This document shows positions 1 through 6,304 of a DNA stretch of 7,149 nucleotides, one piece after another. Source of the stretch: Sphingomonas sp. CCH10-B3 (lineage in GTDB: Bacteria > Pseudomonadota > Alphaproteobacteria > Sphingomonadales > Sphingomonadaceae); contig NZ_LSIJ01000097.1 in the NCBI RefSeq assembly GCF_001556185.1, positions 1 to 7,149 of the forward strand, written 5' to 3'. The position numbers and the translations under genes were made by a program. Each line of letters starts with the position of its first letter. Position 1 is the first letter of the stretch. A model generated the notes under the pieces. It searched no databases and had not been told where the DNA came from. It saw nothing but the letters and a program-made list of their open reading frames with translations.

Positions 1-17
1 TGCAATCGCTCTGATCC
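1..17. mobile_element. Inner edge of a Tn3-family transposon (continues off left edge)
   Basis: These bases lie on the inner side of the 38-bp terminal repeat and so belong to the transposon body. They contain no recognisable gene. The identification depends entirely on the terminal repeat at 18-55. Confidence 0.7.
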
Positions 18-55
18 CTTAGCGTACGTTTTCGAACATTCTCTCACCGGACCCC
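18..55 (-). repeat. Tn3-family transposon terminal inverted repeat (38 bp)
   Basis: Read on the minus strand, this stretch begins GGGGTCCGGTGAGAG and ends ACGTACGCTAAG, and it is exactly 38 bp long. That is the hallmark of Tn3-family ends, which are about 38 bp with outer GGGG and inner CTAAG. The GGGG end faces right, so the transposon interior is positions 1-17 and beyond the left edge. The insertion interrupts traG. The neighbouring five bases, AGATA at 56-60, fit the 5-bp AT-rich target duplication typical of this family, but the second copy is outside the window. No transposase or resolvase is visible, so the subgroup cannot be named. Confidence 0.85.
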
Positions 56-1164
56 AGATAGACGGTTGTGGGCTGCGTCTTCACATCGGCGAAGGTGAAA
101 TCCGAGCGGCCCAGCACGGCCGACATGCGCGGGGAATCGAGAAAATGGGTATGGCGCTGCGCGGCCGACAGCACGCCGGCCGCTTCGCGGTCGGACTTGC
201 CCAGGTGGCGGTTGGCGGCACGCGCGATCAGGCCCCGCGCCTGCGTGCTGCGCGACATTTCCCGCAGTATCCTTTGGAAGTTATCAGGCGCGAAGGTGAG
301 GCAGTCGCGCAGGGCTTCCAGCGTGCGGTCCTGGCCTTGCGCTTGCGGGTCACAGGCCACCCACAAGAGGATACCGGCGATCAGCGCCTTGGCTTCCTCG
401 TTCCAATGCGCCTCGCCCGCTTCGCCGGGAGCGTCATAGACCAGCGCGTCAGCCAGCGTCATGGCGTCGTCGGCGAGATCGAGGCCGGCAGGGTCGAGGC
501 GATCGAGCGGGTTGAACGCGGCTGAGGGGATGCCCGTCACCCCGAAGGGATCGAGGACATGGACCGGGCCGAACTTCGCGCGATAGCGGGCGGTGATGCG
601 GGCATTCTCGCCCTTGGGGTCGATGCAGATGACCGAACCGGGATAGTCGAGCAGATTGGGAATGATGGTCCCCACGCCCTTGCCGGTGCGCGTCGGCGCG
701 ATCGTCAGCAGATGGGCGGGACCGGCGTAGCGCAGCAGCTTGCCCGATTTGCGATCACGGCCGATCAGCAGGCCTTCGCCATTTTGGGCGAGCGGGCGCG
801 TCTCGCGATCGGTGGCGAAGCGGGCCGAACCGTGGGTGTCATCGCCGGCAGGACCGCCATAGCGCAGGATCAGCGGTTGGAAGAGGGCGCGCAGCGTGAC
901 GAGGATGATGACCAGGCTCGTCAGCATCATTACGATTTGGTAGATGTTGGAATCGCGGGGCAGGCCGAGCAGCTTGCCGAGGATCAGCGGCACGCCGAGG
1001 CCCAGTACCAGGCCGGTGATGAGGAACAGGACCACCACGCCGAACAGGTGGCGGATCAGCGCGACCGGACTGGTGACGAGGGCCGTGATCGCCCATATCG
1101 GCTGTTCGCGCGCGATACGGGCGAGGTTGCGGAGCGCACGGCCGAGCTGGCGGAACCATTCCAT
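19..1164 (-). pseudogene. traG: TraG/VirD4-type conjugative coupling protein, 3'-truncated by a transposon
   Basis: TraG/VirD4 proteins are inner-membrane ATPases that hand the relaxosome to the type IV secretion channel. The N-terminus has hydrophobic segments at about residues 26-66 and 76-92. These are followed by a nucleotide-binding domain with the Walker A motif APTRTGKG (156-163), then ICIDPKGE (179-186) and HWNEEAKALI (253-262), all typical of the family. Native sequence ends after Tyr369 at Thr-Val-Tyr-Leu. Leu370 is a hybrid codon, the next 11 residues are transposon-encoded, and the stop TAA lies in the ACGCTAAG end of the repeat. Full-length relatives have roughly 600 or more residues, so the Walker B region and the all-alpha-domain remainder are missing and the product is probably inactive. 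The ATG at 1164 lies 6 bases after the stop of the upstream gene, indicating the last gene of the traC-traD operon. Confidence 0.88.
56..60. repeat. Presumed 5-bp target site (AGATA) of the Tn3-family insertion
   Basis: AGATA directly abuts the outer GGGG end of the transposon repeat and belongs to traG, where it encodes the end of Thr-Val-Tyr-Leu. Tn3-family elements duplicate 5 bp on insertion and favour AT-rich targets. This is one presumed copy; the other should flank the far end of the transposon outside the window. Confidence 0.55.
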
Positions 1165-1170
1165 CGCCGC

Positions 1171-1461
1171 TTACCCGTCCGCCCGGATCGTCGCCGGCGA
1201 GATCGCCAGCGCCGGGTCGGCGTCGGGATGATCGAGCAGCTTGAGAACGATCGCGGTGGCGAGGGGAGGGGGGACAGCTTCTGCGCGCAGCATGTCGAAC
1301 AGGGCGTGTTCGTCGGCGTCGAGGTCCATGCCTTCGATCGCGAGATTGGCGCGGGCTTCGGCATCGCCTTCGCGCCACAGAGCGATTTCGGCGGGGGTGC
1401 CGCGGACATAATCGAGCGCGCGGACCTCTGCCCGGATCGCTTCGACATCGAGCCTGGTCAT
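1171..1461 (-). CDS. Small acidic protein resembling VbhA-type Fic antitoxins, in the tra operon
   Basis: This is a 96-residue, acidic, apparently all-helical protein of unproven function. Its ATG overlaps the upstream traD-like stop as ATGA (1458-1461), and its stop lies 6 bases before traG, so it is co-transcribed and probably translationally coupled. Residues 36-56 (ARANLAIEGMDLDADEHALFD) resemble my memory of the Fic antitoxin VbhA, where the inhibitory helix reads Ser-x-x-x-Glu-Gly followed by Leu-x-x-Asp/Ser. Here the Glu-Gly pair is kept (residues 43-44) but Asn39 replaces the usual Ser/Thr. No Fic toxin is seen in the window. VbhA from Bartonella is linked to a conjugation-type secretion system, which makes the context suggestive. 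Alternatively it is an unrelated short accessory protein of this operon. Confidence 0.6.
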   Translation of the reverse strand: MTRLDVEAIRAEVRALDYVRGTPAEIALWREGDAEARANLAIEGMDLDADEHALFDMLRAEAVPPPLATAIVLKLLDHPDADPALAISPATIRADG

Positions 1462-1823
1462 GGTGCGTCACTCCCTTCCGCTTCCGCGTCGAACGCGCGT
1501 TTGCCGCGCCGCTTCCACAGCGTCAGCATGTTGTCGGCATCCTCGCCCTGGGCGCGCGCGGCGAGATCGAGCATCGCGCCGTAGAGGGTCGCGCGATCAT
1601 CGTCGGTCAGATCGACGAGGCCGGCTTTGTGGACGAGGCCGCCCAGCTCGATCAGGTGGCGGGTGCGTTCGCGGCGGGCCACGACCCATCCTCTCGTATC
1701 GGCGCGGCGCGCGGCGGCTTCAACCCTGCGCCTCGCCTGTGCCAGTTTGGTTTCCGCCTTGTGCATTGCTGCTAGTGCGTCGCCCAGCCTTGCGCCCGCG
1801 TCCTTGAAAGAAGGCCGCGCCAT
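1458..1823 (-). CDS. traD: TraD-like small conjugal transfer protein
   Basis: The protein has 121 residues from the ATG at 1823. A charged, Ala/Arg/Lys-rich helical N-terminal half, likely a coiled coil (about residues 18-45), is followed by a hydrophobic segment, HLIELGGLVHKAGL (about 57-70). It matches the 'LGGL-x-x-KAGL' signature of Ti-type TraD proteins. These small proteins sit between traC and traG and are thought to help form the relaxosome at oriT. The gene is second in the divergent operon, as in Ti plasmids. A longer TTG start at 1853 is possible, as is a later ATG at 1766; I prefer 1823 because it opens the helical region without a Gly/Arg-rich extension. From that start it overlaps the end of the traC-like gene by 104 bases in another frame. 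Names traC and traD are used loosely for such proteins. Confidence 0.75.
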   Translation of the reverse strand: MARPSFKDAGARLGDALAAMHKAETKLAQARRRVEAAARRADTRGWVVARRERTRHLIELGGLVHKAGLVDLTDDDRATLYGAMLDLAARAQGEDADNMLTLWKRRGKRAFDAEAEGSDAP

Positions 1824-2028
1824 CGGAGCGCCACGCCTCCCGGTTTCCCTCAACCTGCGCTTCGGCGACGATGTGGAGCAGCGCTCCGGTCAGCACATCG
1901 GCGTCGAGCGCATCGGCCCCGGTGGAGGTGACGAGTTCGCCGAGCTGCTGGACCTTCTTCGCCTTGAGCGTGCGGGCCTTGTCGCCGAGCGCCCGCAGTT
2001 CGGCGTCATAGTCGCGGACCTTGCGCAT
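1720..2028 (-). CDS. traC: TraC/TraD-family conjugal transfer protein
   Basis: The protein has 102 residues and starts MRKVRDYDAELRALGDKAR, followed by KAKKVQQLGELVTSTGAD and a WRSDGAAFFQGR motif near residues 68-79. This pattern is known to me from sphingomonad proteins annotated as conjugal transfer protein TraC or TraD. It is mainly helical and positively charged at both ends, which fits an accessory DNA-binding relaxosome protein. The start at 2028 is favoured over an upstream in-frame ATG at 2124 because a strong ribosome site, GAGGGAGAAG, lies immediately before it and because family members begin with MRK. The last 25 or so residues are low-complexity (Gly, Gln, Thr, Ser, Asn) and overlap the start of the next gene. 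The symbol is assigned from first position in the operon next to oriT, as in Ti plasmids. Confidence 0.72.
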   Translation of the reverse strand: MRKVRDYDAELRALGDKARTLKAKKVQQLGELVTSTGADALDADVLTGALLHIVAEAQVEGNREAWRSDGAAFFQGRGRKAGRRTSSNAQGGNQTGTGEAQG

Positions 2029-2030
2029 CT

Positions 2031-2040
2031 TCTCTCCCTC
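2031..2040 (-). promoter_or_regulatory. Strong ribosome binding site deciding the traC-like start
   Basis: On the minus strand the sequence just before ATG 2028 is purine-rich, GAGGGAGAAG, and contains a good Shine-Dalgarno core. No comparable site precedes the upstream in-frame ATG at 2124, so the shorter protein is the likely product. Confidence 0.6.
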
Positions 2041-2071
2041 GCGCCCATGATCGGGAGCCGCAGCGTAGCAC

Positions 2072-2100
2072 GATCGCGCGCGCGAGGAACCGTTCCGATC
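2072..2100. repeat. Nested palindromes upstream of the traC-like gene
   Basis: TCGCGCGCGCGA (2074-2085) is a perfect 12-bp palindrome. It is followed at once by GGAAC-C-GTTCC (2086-2096), a perfect inverted repeat with one central base. GATCG (2072-2076) and CGATC (2096-2100) enclose both. They could be binding sites for a relaxosome accessory protein or a tra regulator, or part of an extended oriT. GC-rich DNA gives alternating CG palindromes easily, so function is uncertain. Confidence 0.45.
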
Positions 2101-2114
2101 CAGAAATGCGGCGA

Positions 2115-2120
2115 AGTCAA
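2115..2120 (-). promoter_or_regulatory. Possible -35 element for the traC-traD-traG operon
   Basis: On the minus strand TTGACT matches a sigma-70 -35 box and lies about 87 bases before the traC-like start. No convincing -10 box is found at 16-18 bases downstream (TCGGAA/CGGAAC), so this is only a weak suggestion. Any promoter for the operon must lie in the 2029-2201 intergenic region. Confidence 0.2.
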
Positions 2121-2140
2121 TCATGCGAACGGCAGAGAGT

Positions 2141-2185
2141 GTGAGTGCGCGCTTATACGTCGTTGCCGACGTGCGCTAAGTAAGG
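2141..2185. other. oriT: Candidate origin of transfer (oriT) with nic-like sequence and inverted repeat
   Basis: The stretch lies between the divergent traC-like and traA genes, where Ti-type plasmids carry oriT. It contains a perfect inverted repeat ACGTCG-TTGC-CGACGT (2157-2172), flanked by a second matching pair, CTTA (2152-2155) and TAAG (2177-2180). On the minus strand the sequence running out of the repeat, TATAAGCGCGCACTC, resembles the TAAGTGCGCCCT core that I remember for RSF1010-type nic sites and the related Ti oriT. That is the arrangement expected for a MobQ relaxase: a hairpin directly beside the nick. The exact nick cannot be placed, and the similarity to known nic sites is from memory. 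Confidence 0.65.
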
Positions 2186-2201
2186 CAGTGTGCAGAGCGT
2201 C

Positions 2202-5117
2202 ATGGCGATCTACCATTTCTCTGCCAAAGTCGTGAGCCGCGCGAACGGATCGAGCGCCGTTGCGAGCGCCGCCTATCGTTCCGCGTCCGAGCTGCACGAC
2301 GATCGGCTGAACCGCGATCATGACTTCAGCAACAAGGCTGGTGTCATCCACTCCGAGGTGATGTTGCCGGCGGGCGCACCGGAGCGTTTAAACGATCGCA
2401 CAACGCTATGGAACGAGGTGGAGGCAGGCGAGAAGCGCAAGGACGCGCAACTTGCCCGCGAGGTCGAGTTCTCGATTCCGCGCGAGATGAACGAAAGGCA
2501 GGGCGTCCAGCTTGCGCGTGATTTCGTGAAAAAGCAGTTTGTCGATCGCGGAATGGTCGCGGACCTCAACGTGCATTGGGACAAGGCGAAGGACGGCAGT
2601 CCGAAGCCGCACGCGCATGTGATGATGACGATGCGCGATGTAGGCCCGGACGGGTTCGGAAAAAAGAACCGCGACTGGAATAGTACGGAGCTGTTGAAGG
2701 ACTGGCGCGAAGCGTGGAGCGCGCACGTCAACGAGCGCATGACCGAGTTTGGGCTGGAGGGTCGGATCGACCATCGCAGCTATGAGGCGCAGGGGATCGG
2801 GCTGGAGCCGCAGCACAAGATCGGCCCGGCAGCATCCCGCAGGCCGGAGCAGGGGCTTGAGGCCGAGCGGATCGAGGATCACACGCGCATCGCCCGCGAG
2901 AACGGCGCAAAGATCATCGCCGATCCCAATGTCGCGCTGGACGCGATCACCCGGCAGCAGGCCACGTTCACCGTCCGCGACCTTGCGACGTTCGCGTTCC
3001 GCCACAGCGACGGCAAGGAGCAGTTCGACCAGGTGATGGGAGCGGTTCGGGGATCGCCCGAGCTGGTCGCATTGGGGAAGGACGGACGCGACCAGGAGCG
3101 GTTCACATCGCGCGATATGATCGCGGTGGAGGCCCGGCTTGAGCGCGCCGGCGACGAGCTGGCGAGCCGGGCCGGGCATGGTCTCCCGGCGCACGCAATG
3201 GAGGGGGCAATCACGCGCGCCGGGAGTGAAGGACTCGTGCTGGGGGAAGAGCAGCGAGCCGCGTTGGAGCATATAGTGGGTCCGGGCGGCATCGCCAACG
3301 TGATCGGATATGCCGGCACCGGCAAATCGGCCATGTTGGGGGTGGCGCGCGACGGATGGGAGCGCGCTGGTTACACGGTACGCGGTGCGGCGTTGTCGGG
3401 CATCGCGGCCGAAAACCTTGAAGGCGGGTCCGGCATCCAGTCTCGCACCATCGCCAGTTTTGAACACGCATGGGGGCAGGGCCGCGAGCAGCTAGGCCCC
3501 AAGGACGTGCTGGTGGTGGACGAGGCCGGCATGATCGGCTCGCGTCAGATGGAGCGCGTGTTGAGCCAGGCGCGTGACGCCGGGGCCAAGGTCGTGATGG
3601 TGGGCGACCCCGAGCAGTTGCAGGCGATCGAGGCGGGCGCGGCGTTCCGCAGCGTCACCGAGCGCCACGGCGCGGCCGAGATCACCGAGATACGCCGGCA
3701 GCGCGAGGACTGGCAGCGCGACGCGACGCGAGCGCTGGCGACCGGGCGCACCGGTGAGGCGATCCACGCCTATGACGGCAAGGGTATGGTCCACGCGGTC
3801 GACACTCGCGAGCAGGCCCGGGGCGAGCTAGTGGACGGTTGGGACCGCGCGCGTCAGGCCGAGCCGGGCAAGAGCCGGATCATCCTTACCCACACCAACG
3901 CCGAGGTGCAGAGCCTCAATGGCGAGGCGCGCGACCGGTTGCGCGCGAGCGGCGACCTTGGCGACGACGTGACGGTGAAGGCCGAGCGTGGCGAGCGGCA
4001 GTTCGCGACCGGCGACCGCATCATGTTCCTGCGCAACGAACGCGGCATGGGGGTGAAGAACGGCACGCTCGCCACGATCGAGCGGGTATCGTCCGAGCGC
4101 ATGGCGGTGCGCCTCGATGACGGGCGCGGCGTCGCGTTCGACACCAAGGACTATGCCCATGTCGATCATGGCTATGCGGCGACGTTCCACAAATCGCAGG
4201 GGGTGACGGTCGATCGGGCGCACGTCCTCGCCACCCCCGGCATGGACCGGCACAGCGCCTATGTCGGCCTGTCGCGGCACCGTGACGACGTGCAGCTCCA
4301 CTACGGTCGCGACGACTTCGCCGATCAGCGCCAGCTGGTCCGCGCTCTGTCGCGCGACCGGGGCAAGGATATGGCGGGCGATTACGCCAAGCCCGAGCAG
4401 GATCAGGCGCGGGCGTTCGCCGATCGGCGCGAGATCCGGTTCCCGGAACGCGCGCGTGAAATGGTGGCGAAGGTCCGCGACAAGGCGCGGGGCATGTTCG
4501 ACGGCTTCCGGCCGAAACCGGCAGCGGAGCGTGCGACGTCGCCGGAGCGCAGCACGGCCGACCGCCCGCTTCCACCCTCGCAGGCCAAGGCTATCGAGCG
4601 TTATGCGCGAGCCGGTGCCGACATAGGCCGGATGCTGGAAAAAGGCTTGCCGGTGCTGGCGCACCAGGAACAGGCGCTGGCGAAGGCAGGCGACGCGCTC
4701 GACCAGGTTCGGCCCCATGCCGCCCGCGACCTCGCATCGGCGCTGGCGCGCGATCCCAAGCTGATCGAGCAGGCCGCCGGGGGCAACACCAGCGGCGCGG
4801 CGAAGGCGATGGAAACCGAGCGCCAGGTCCGCATAGATCCGGAGAAGCGCGCCGGCCGGTTCGTGGAGCAGTGGCAGGGATTGAAGGAGGCGCAGGCCAG
4901 CATGGAGCGTGCCGGCGACCATGCGGGCGCGGAGAAGATCGGCAAGCGCATGGAGAGCATGGCGGGCGGGCTGCATCGCGACCCCCAACTCGAATCCGCG
5001 TTGCACCGGCGCGCGCCTGAGCTGGAACTGAAAATGGAGCGCGGTCGATCGATCGCAAACGAGCTGGCGCAGTCGGTCAGCATCGGGCGTGACCGCGACC
5101 GTGGCATGAGCCGGTAG
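2202..5117 (+). CDS. traA: Ti-type conjugative relaxase-helicase TraA (MobQ family)
   Basis: This 971-residue protein nicks oriT, stays covalently bound to the 5' end and unwinds the strand for transfer. The N-terminal MobA/MobL domain (about 1-210) begins MAIYHFSAKVVSR and has the likely catalytic Tyr25 in SAAYRSA, plus a metal-binding histidine set, His125 and HAH at 137-139. A RecD/TraI-like helicase domain follows, with Walker A GYAGTGKS (369-376), Walker B DEAGM (440-444), GDPEQLQAIEAG (468-479), TFHKSQG (661-667) and AYVGLSRHRDD (686-696). All motifs look intact. The C-terminal region (about 795-945) is a helical BID-like domain, a known secretion signal in TraA-type relaxases. ATG 2202 is chosen because family members start MAIYHFSAKVVSR. 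GTG at 2190 has a better-spaced AAGG (2182-2185) and would add four residues. Transcription probably starts inside or beside oriT. Confidence 0.95.
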   Translation: MAIYHFSAKVVSRANGSSAVASAAYRSASELHDDRLNRDHDFSNKAGVIHSEVMLPAGAPERLNDRTTLWNEVEAGEKRKDAQLAREVEFSIPREMNERQGVQLARDFVKKQFVDRGMVADLNVHWDKAKDGSPKPHAHVMMTMRDVGPDGFGKKNRDWNSTELLKDWREAWSAHVNERMTEFGLEGRIDHRSYEAQGIGLEPQHKIGPAASRRPEQGLEAERIEDHTRIARENGAKIIADPNVALDAITRQQATFTVRDLATFAFRHSDGKEQFDQVMGAVRGSPELVALGKDGRDQERFTSRDMIAVEARLERAGDELASRAGHGLPAHAMEGAITRAGSEGLVLGEEQRAALEHIVGPGGIANVIGYAGTGKSAMLGVARDGWERAGYTVRGAALSGIAAENLEGGSGIQSRTIASFEHAWGQGREQLGPKDVLVVDEAGMIGSRQMERVLSQARDAGAKVVMVGDPEQLQAIEAGAAFRSVTERHGAAEITEIRRQREDWQRDATRALATGRTGEAIHAYDGKGMVHAVDTREQARGELVDGWDRARQAEPGKSRIILTHTNAEVQSLNGEARDRLRASGDLGDDVTVKAERGERQFATGDRIMFLRNERGMGVKNGTLATIERVSSERMAVRLDDGRGVAFDTKDYAHVDHGYAATFHKSQGVTVDRAHVLATPGMDRHSAYVGLSRHRDDVQLHYGRDDFADQRQLVRALSRDRGKDMAGDYAKPEQDQARAFADRREIRFPERAREMVAKVRDKARGMFDGFRPKPAAERATSPERSTADRPLPPSQAKAIERYARAGADIGRMLEKGLPVLAHQEQALAKAGDALDQVRPHAARDLASALARDPKLIEQAAGGNTSGAAKAMETERQVRIDPEKRAGRFVEQWQGLKEAQASMERAGDHAGAEKIGKRMESMAGGLHRDPQLESALHRRAPELELKMERGRSIANELAQSVSIGRDRDRGMSR

Positions 5118-5120
5118 GTG

Positions 5121-5852
5121 ATGATGGACGACGATATTCAGGAAGGCGGCGATCCGGCGGAGGCGTTCGACCGGTTGCGCGCCGTGATAGAAGGTCAGGA
5201 CCGCGAGCTGGCGTTGCTACGCCGTGCCGTGGAGGGCCTGGCGGCCGAGCGGGCGCATATCGATGTGCCCGACTATTCCGAGACGCTGGGGCGGATGCAG
5301 CAGGGCGTGGACGCTACAGCCGAGCGGATCGCGGTCATCAACGACGTGATCGCGCGCAGTCCGGCGCTGGCAATGACGCCCGAGCAGATGGCGCAGCGTA
5401 TCGCCGCAGCAGGCAGCACCGCCCGGCGCGAGGACCAGGCGGCGCTCGCCAAGGCCGGCGAGGACAAGGCCCGCGTCATGGCCGAGCTTCGCAGCCTCGC
5501 CGGATCGGCATGGACTCGGGTCGACCAGAAGAACCGGCAGCTATGGTTCGGGCTGGGCGGGGCGGCGATCGGCATCCTTGTATGGTCGATCGTGCCGGGC
5601 TTGGTCGCGCGCGAGATCGCGCCGGCGAGCTGGCAATGGCCGGAGCGCATGGCAGCGCGAACGCTCGACCTTCCCCTTTGGGAAGCAGGGCAGCGGATGA
5701 TGCAGAGCGCCAGCCCGACCGCGTTCCGCGGGATCCTCGGTGCCGACAGGATCGTGACGGCCAACCGCGAGACGATCGAGGGGTGCAGCAAGGCCGCAGC
5801 CCGCAAGCGCGAGACGGTGCGATGCACGGTCAGGATCGCGCCCCCGCTGTAG
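5121..5852 (+). CDS. DUF6118-family membrane protein downstream of traA
   Basis: The protein has 243 residues from ATG 5121. I recognise it as the DUF6118 type found after traA in sphingomonad transfer regions; its function is unknown. The N-terminal part (about 10-140) is acidic and helical with likely coiled-coil stretches. One transmembrane segment follows at about 142-163 (WFGLGGAAIGILVWSIVPGL). A roughly 80-residue C-terminal domain contains two cysteines (about 222 and 235) that could form a disulfide if it faces the periplasm. The traA stop TAG at 5115-5117 is followed by GTGATGATG, so three starts (5118, 5121, 5124) are possible, and the AGG that overlaps the traA stop may serve as ribosome site. 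The genes are clearly coupled. A plausible but unproven role is in anchoring or organising the transfer apparatus. Confidence 0.8.
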   Translation: MMDDDIQEGGDPAEAFDRLRAVIEGQDRELALLRRAVEGLAAERAHIDVPDYSETLGRMQQGVDATAERIAVINDVIARSPALAMTPEQMAQRIAAAGSTARREDQAALAKAGEDKARVMAELRSLAGSAWTRVDQKNRQLWFGLGGAAIGILVWSIVPGLVAREIAPASWQWPERMAARTLDLPLWEAGQRMMQSASPTAFRGILGADRIVTANRETIEGCSKAAARKRETVRCTVRIAPPL

Positions 5853-5867
5853 GTATATCATGAGCGC

Positions 5868-6269
5868 TTAACGCCACTTGCCTCCCAGGTGCCGCCAAAC
5901 TCTGAAACCGATGCGGGAAGATCGACCGGATAAACGGATAAGCGAGAACACTGCATATGGATGCCGAAGTGCGGACCGCCCCAGCGTGCGGGCACCCACC
6001 AGCAACACCTTTCCAGCGACAATCCACACGCCGGCCGGTAACGCAAGCTCCCACCAGCGCAGAGGACGGCGGACGCGCGGAGTCCGTGAATGCCCTTTGG
6101 CTGAACGAGGCGGGTCGCTGATCGTCACTTGAACATGGCTCGTTCCTGCCCGTTGGTTAGCAACGACAAAGCATGGGCAGCCTAGCACGGAATCGCAGGC
6201 GATGGTGTCGATCCGGCAATCATGAAAGAGAGGGTCATGCGGGCCGATGTCACCATTCTTCAAAAGCAT
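5868..6269 (-). CDS. Doubtful small membrane protein
   Basis: The ORF encodes 133 residues and I do not recognise it. The first 60 residues look unlike a normal protein start: Cys- and His-containing, with no clear domain. The second half is more convincing, with a likely transmembrane segment at about 72-93 (WELALPAGVWIVAGKVLLVG) and a basic C-terminus rich in Arg, Ser and Leu. GGAG lies only two bases before the ATG, a poor spacing. It could be the 3' remnant of a longer gene whose upstream part was lost at a junction, or a chance ORF. It would be convergent with the DUF6118 gene, with 15 bases between stops. Confidence 0.3.
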   Translation of the reverse strand: MLLKNGDIGPHDPLFHDCRIDTIACDSVLGCPCFVVANQRAGTSHVQVTISDPPRSAKGHSRTPRVRRPLRWWELALPAGVWIVAGKVLLVGARTLGRSALRHPYAVFSLIRLSGRSSRIGFRVWRHLGGKWR

Positions 6270-6304
6270 GTCTCCGACTTTTGGCTGGCACGGGGGAAAT
6301 TGCG

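Noticed and set aside
559..1584. 341-codon plus-strand open frame opposite traG
   Set aside because: It is antisense to a recognised coupling protein and its neighbours. The product is a run of Asp, Arg, Gln and His typical of an antisense frame in GC-rich DNA, with no domain.
1824..1853. Upstream TTG start for the traD-like gene
   Set aside because: It would add a Gly/Arg-rich stretch of ten residues at a rare start codon. The ATG at 1823 opens the regular helical protein.
2029..2124. Upstream ATG (2124) for the traC-like gene
   Set aside because: The 32 extra residues do not look like the family, whose members start MRK. A strong ribosome site precedes ATG 2028.
2406..3467. 353-codon minus-strand open frame opposite traA
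   Set aside because: It lies fully inside the relaxase and start of the helicase domain, in antisense. It has no family features.
3828..5006. 392-codon minus-strand open frame opposite traA
   Set aside because: The plus strand encodes the relaxase-helicase with all motifs. The antisense product has no recognisable family and its length is explained by few stop codons in GC-rich DNA.
5853..5900. Possible terminator after the DUF6118 gene
   Set aside because: The only pairing found (CACTTG with CAGGTG, one mismatch) is weak and has no T-run.
5878..6132. 84-codon plus-strand open frame after the DUF6118 gene
   Set aside because: The product is rich in Arg, Ser, Thr and Pro with no domain, and there is no good ribosome site. 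It looks like a chance frame.
6146..6180. tRNA-like fragment or attachment site around GGTTAG
   Set aside because: An inverted repeat is present, but there is no T-loop, anticodon arm or acceptor stem of a tRNA.
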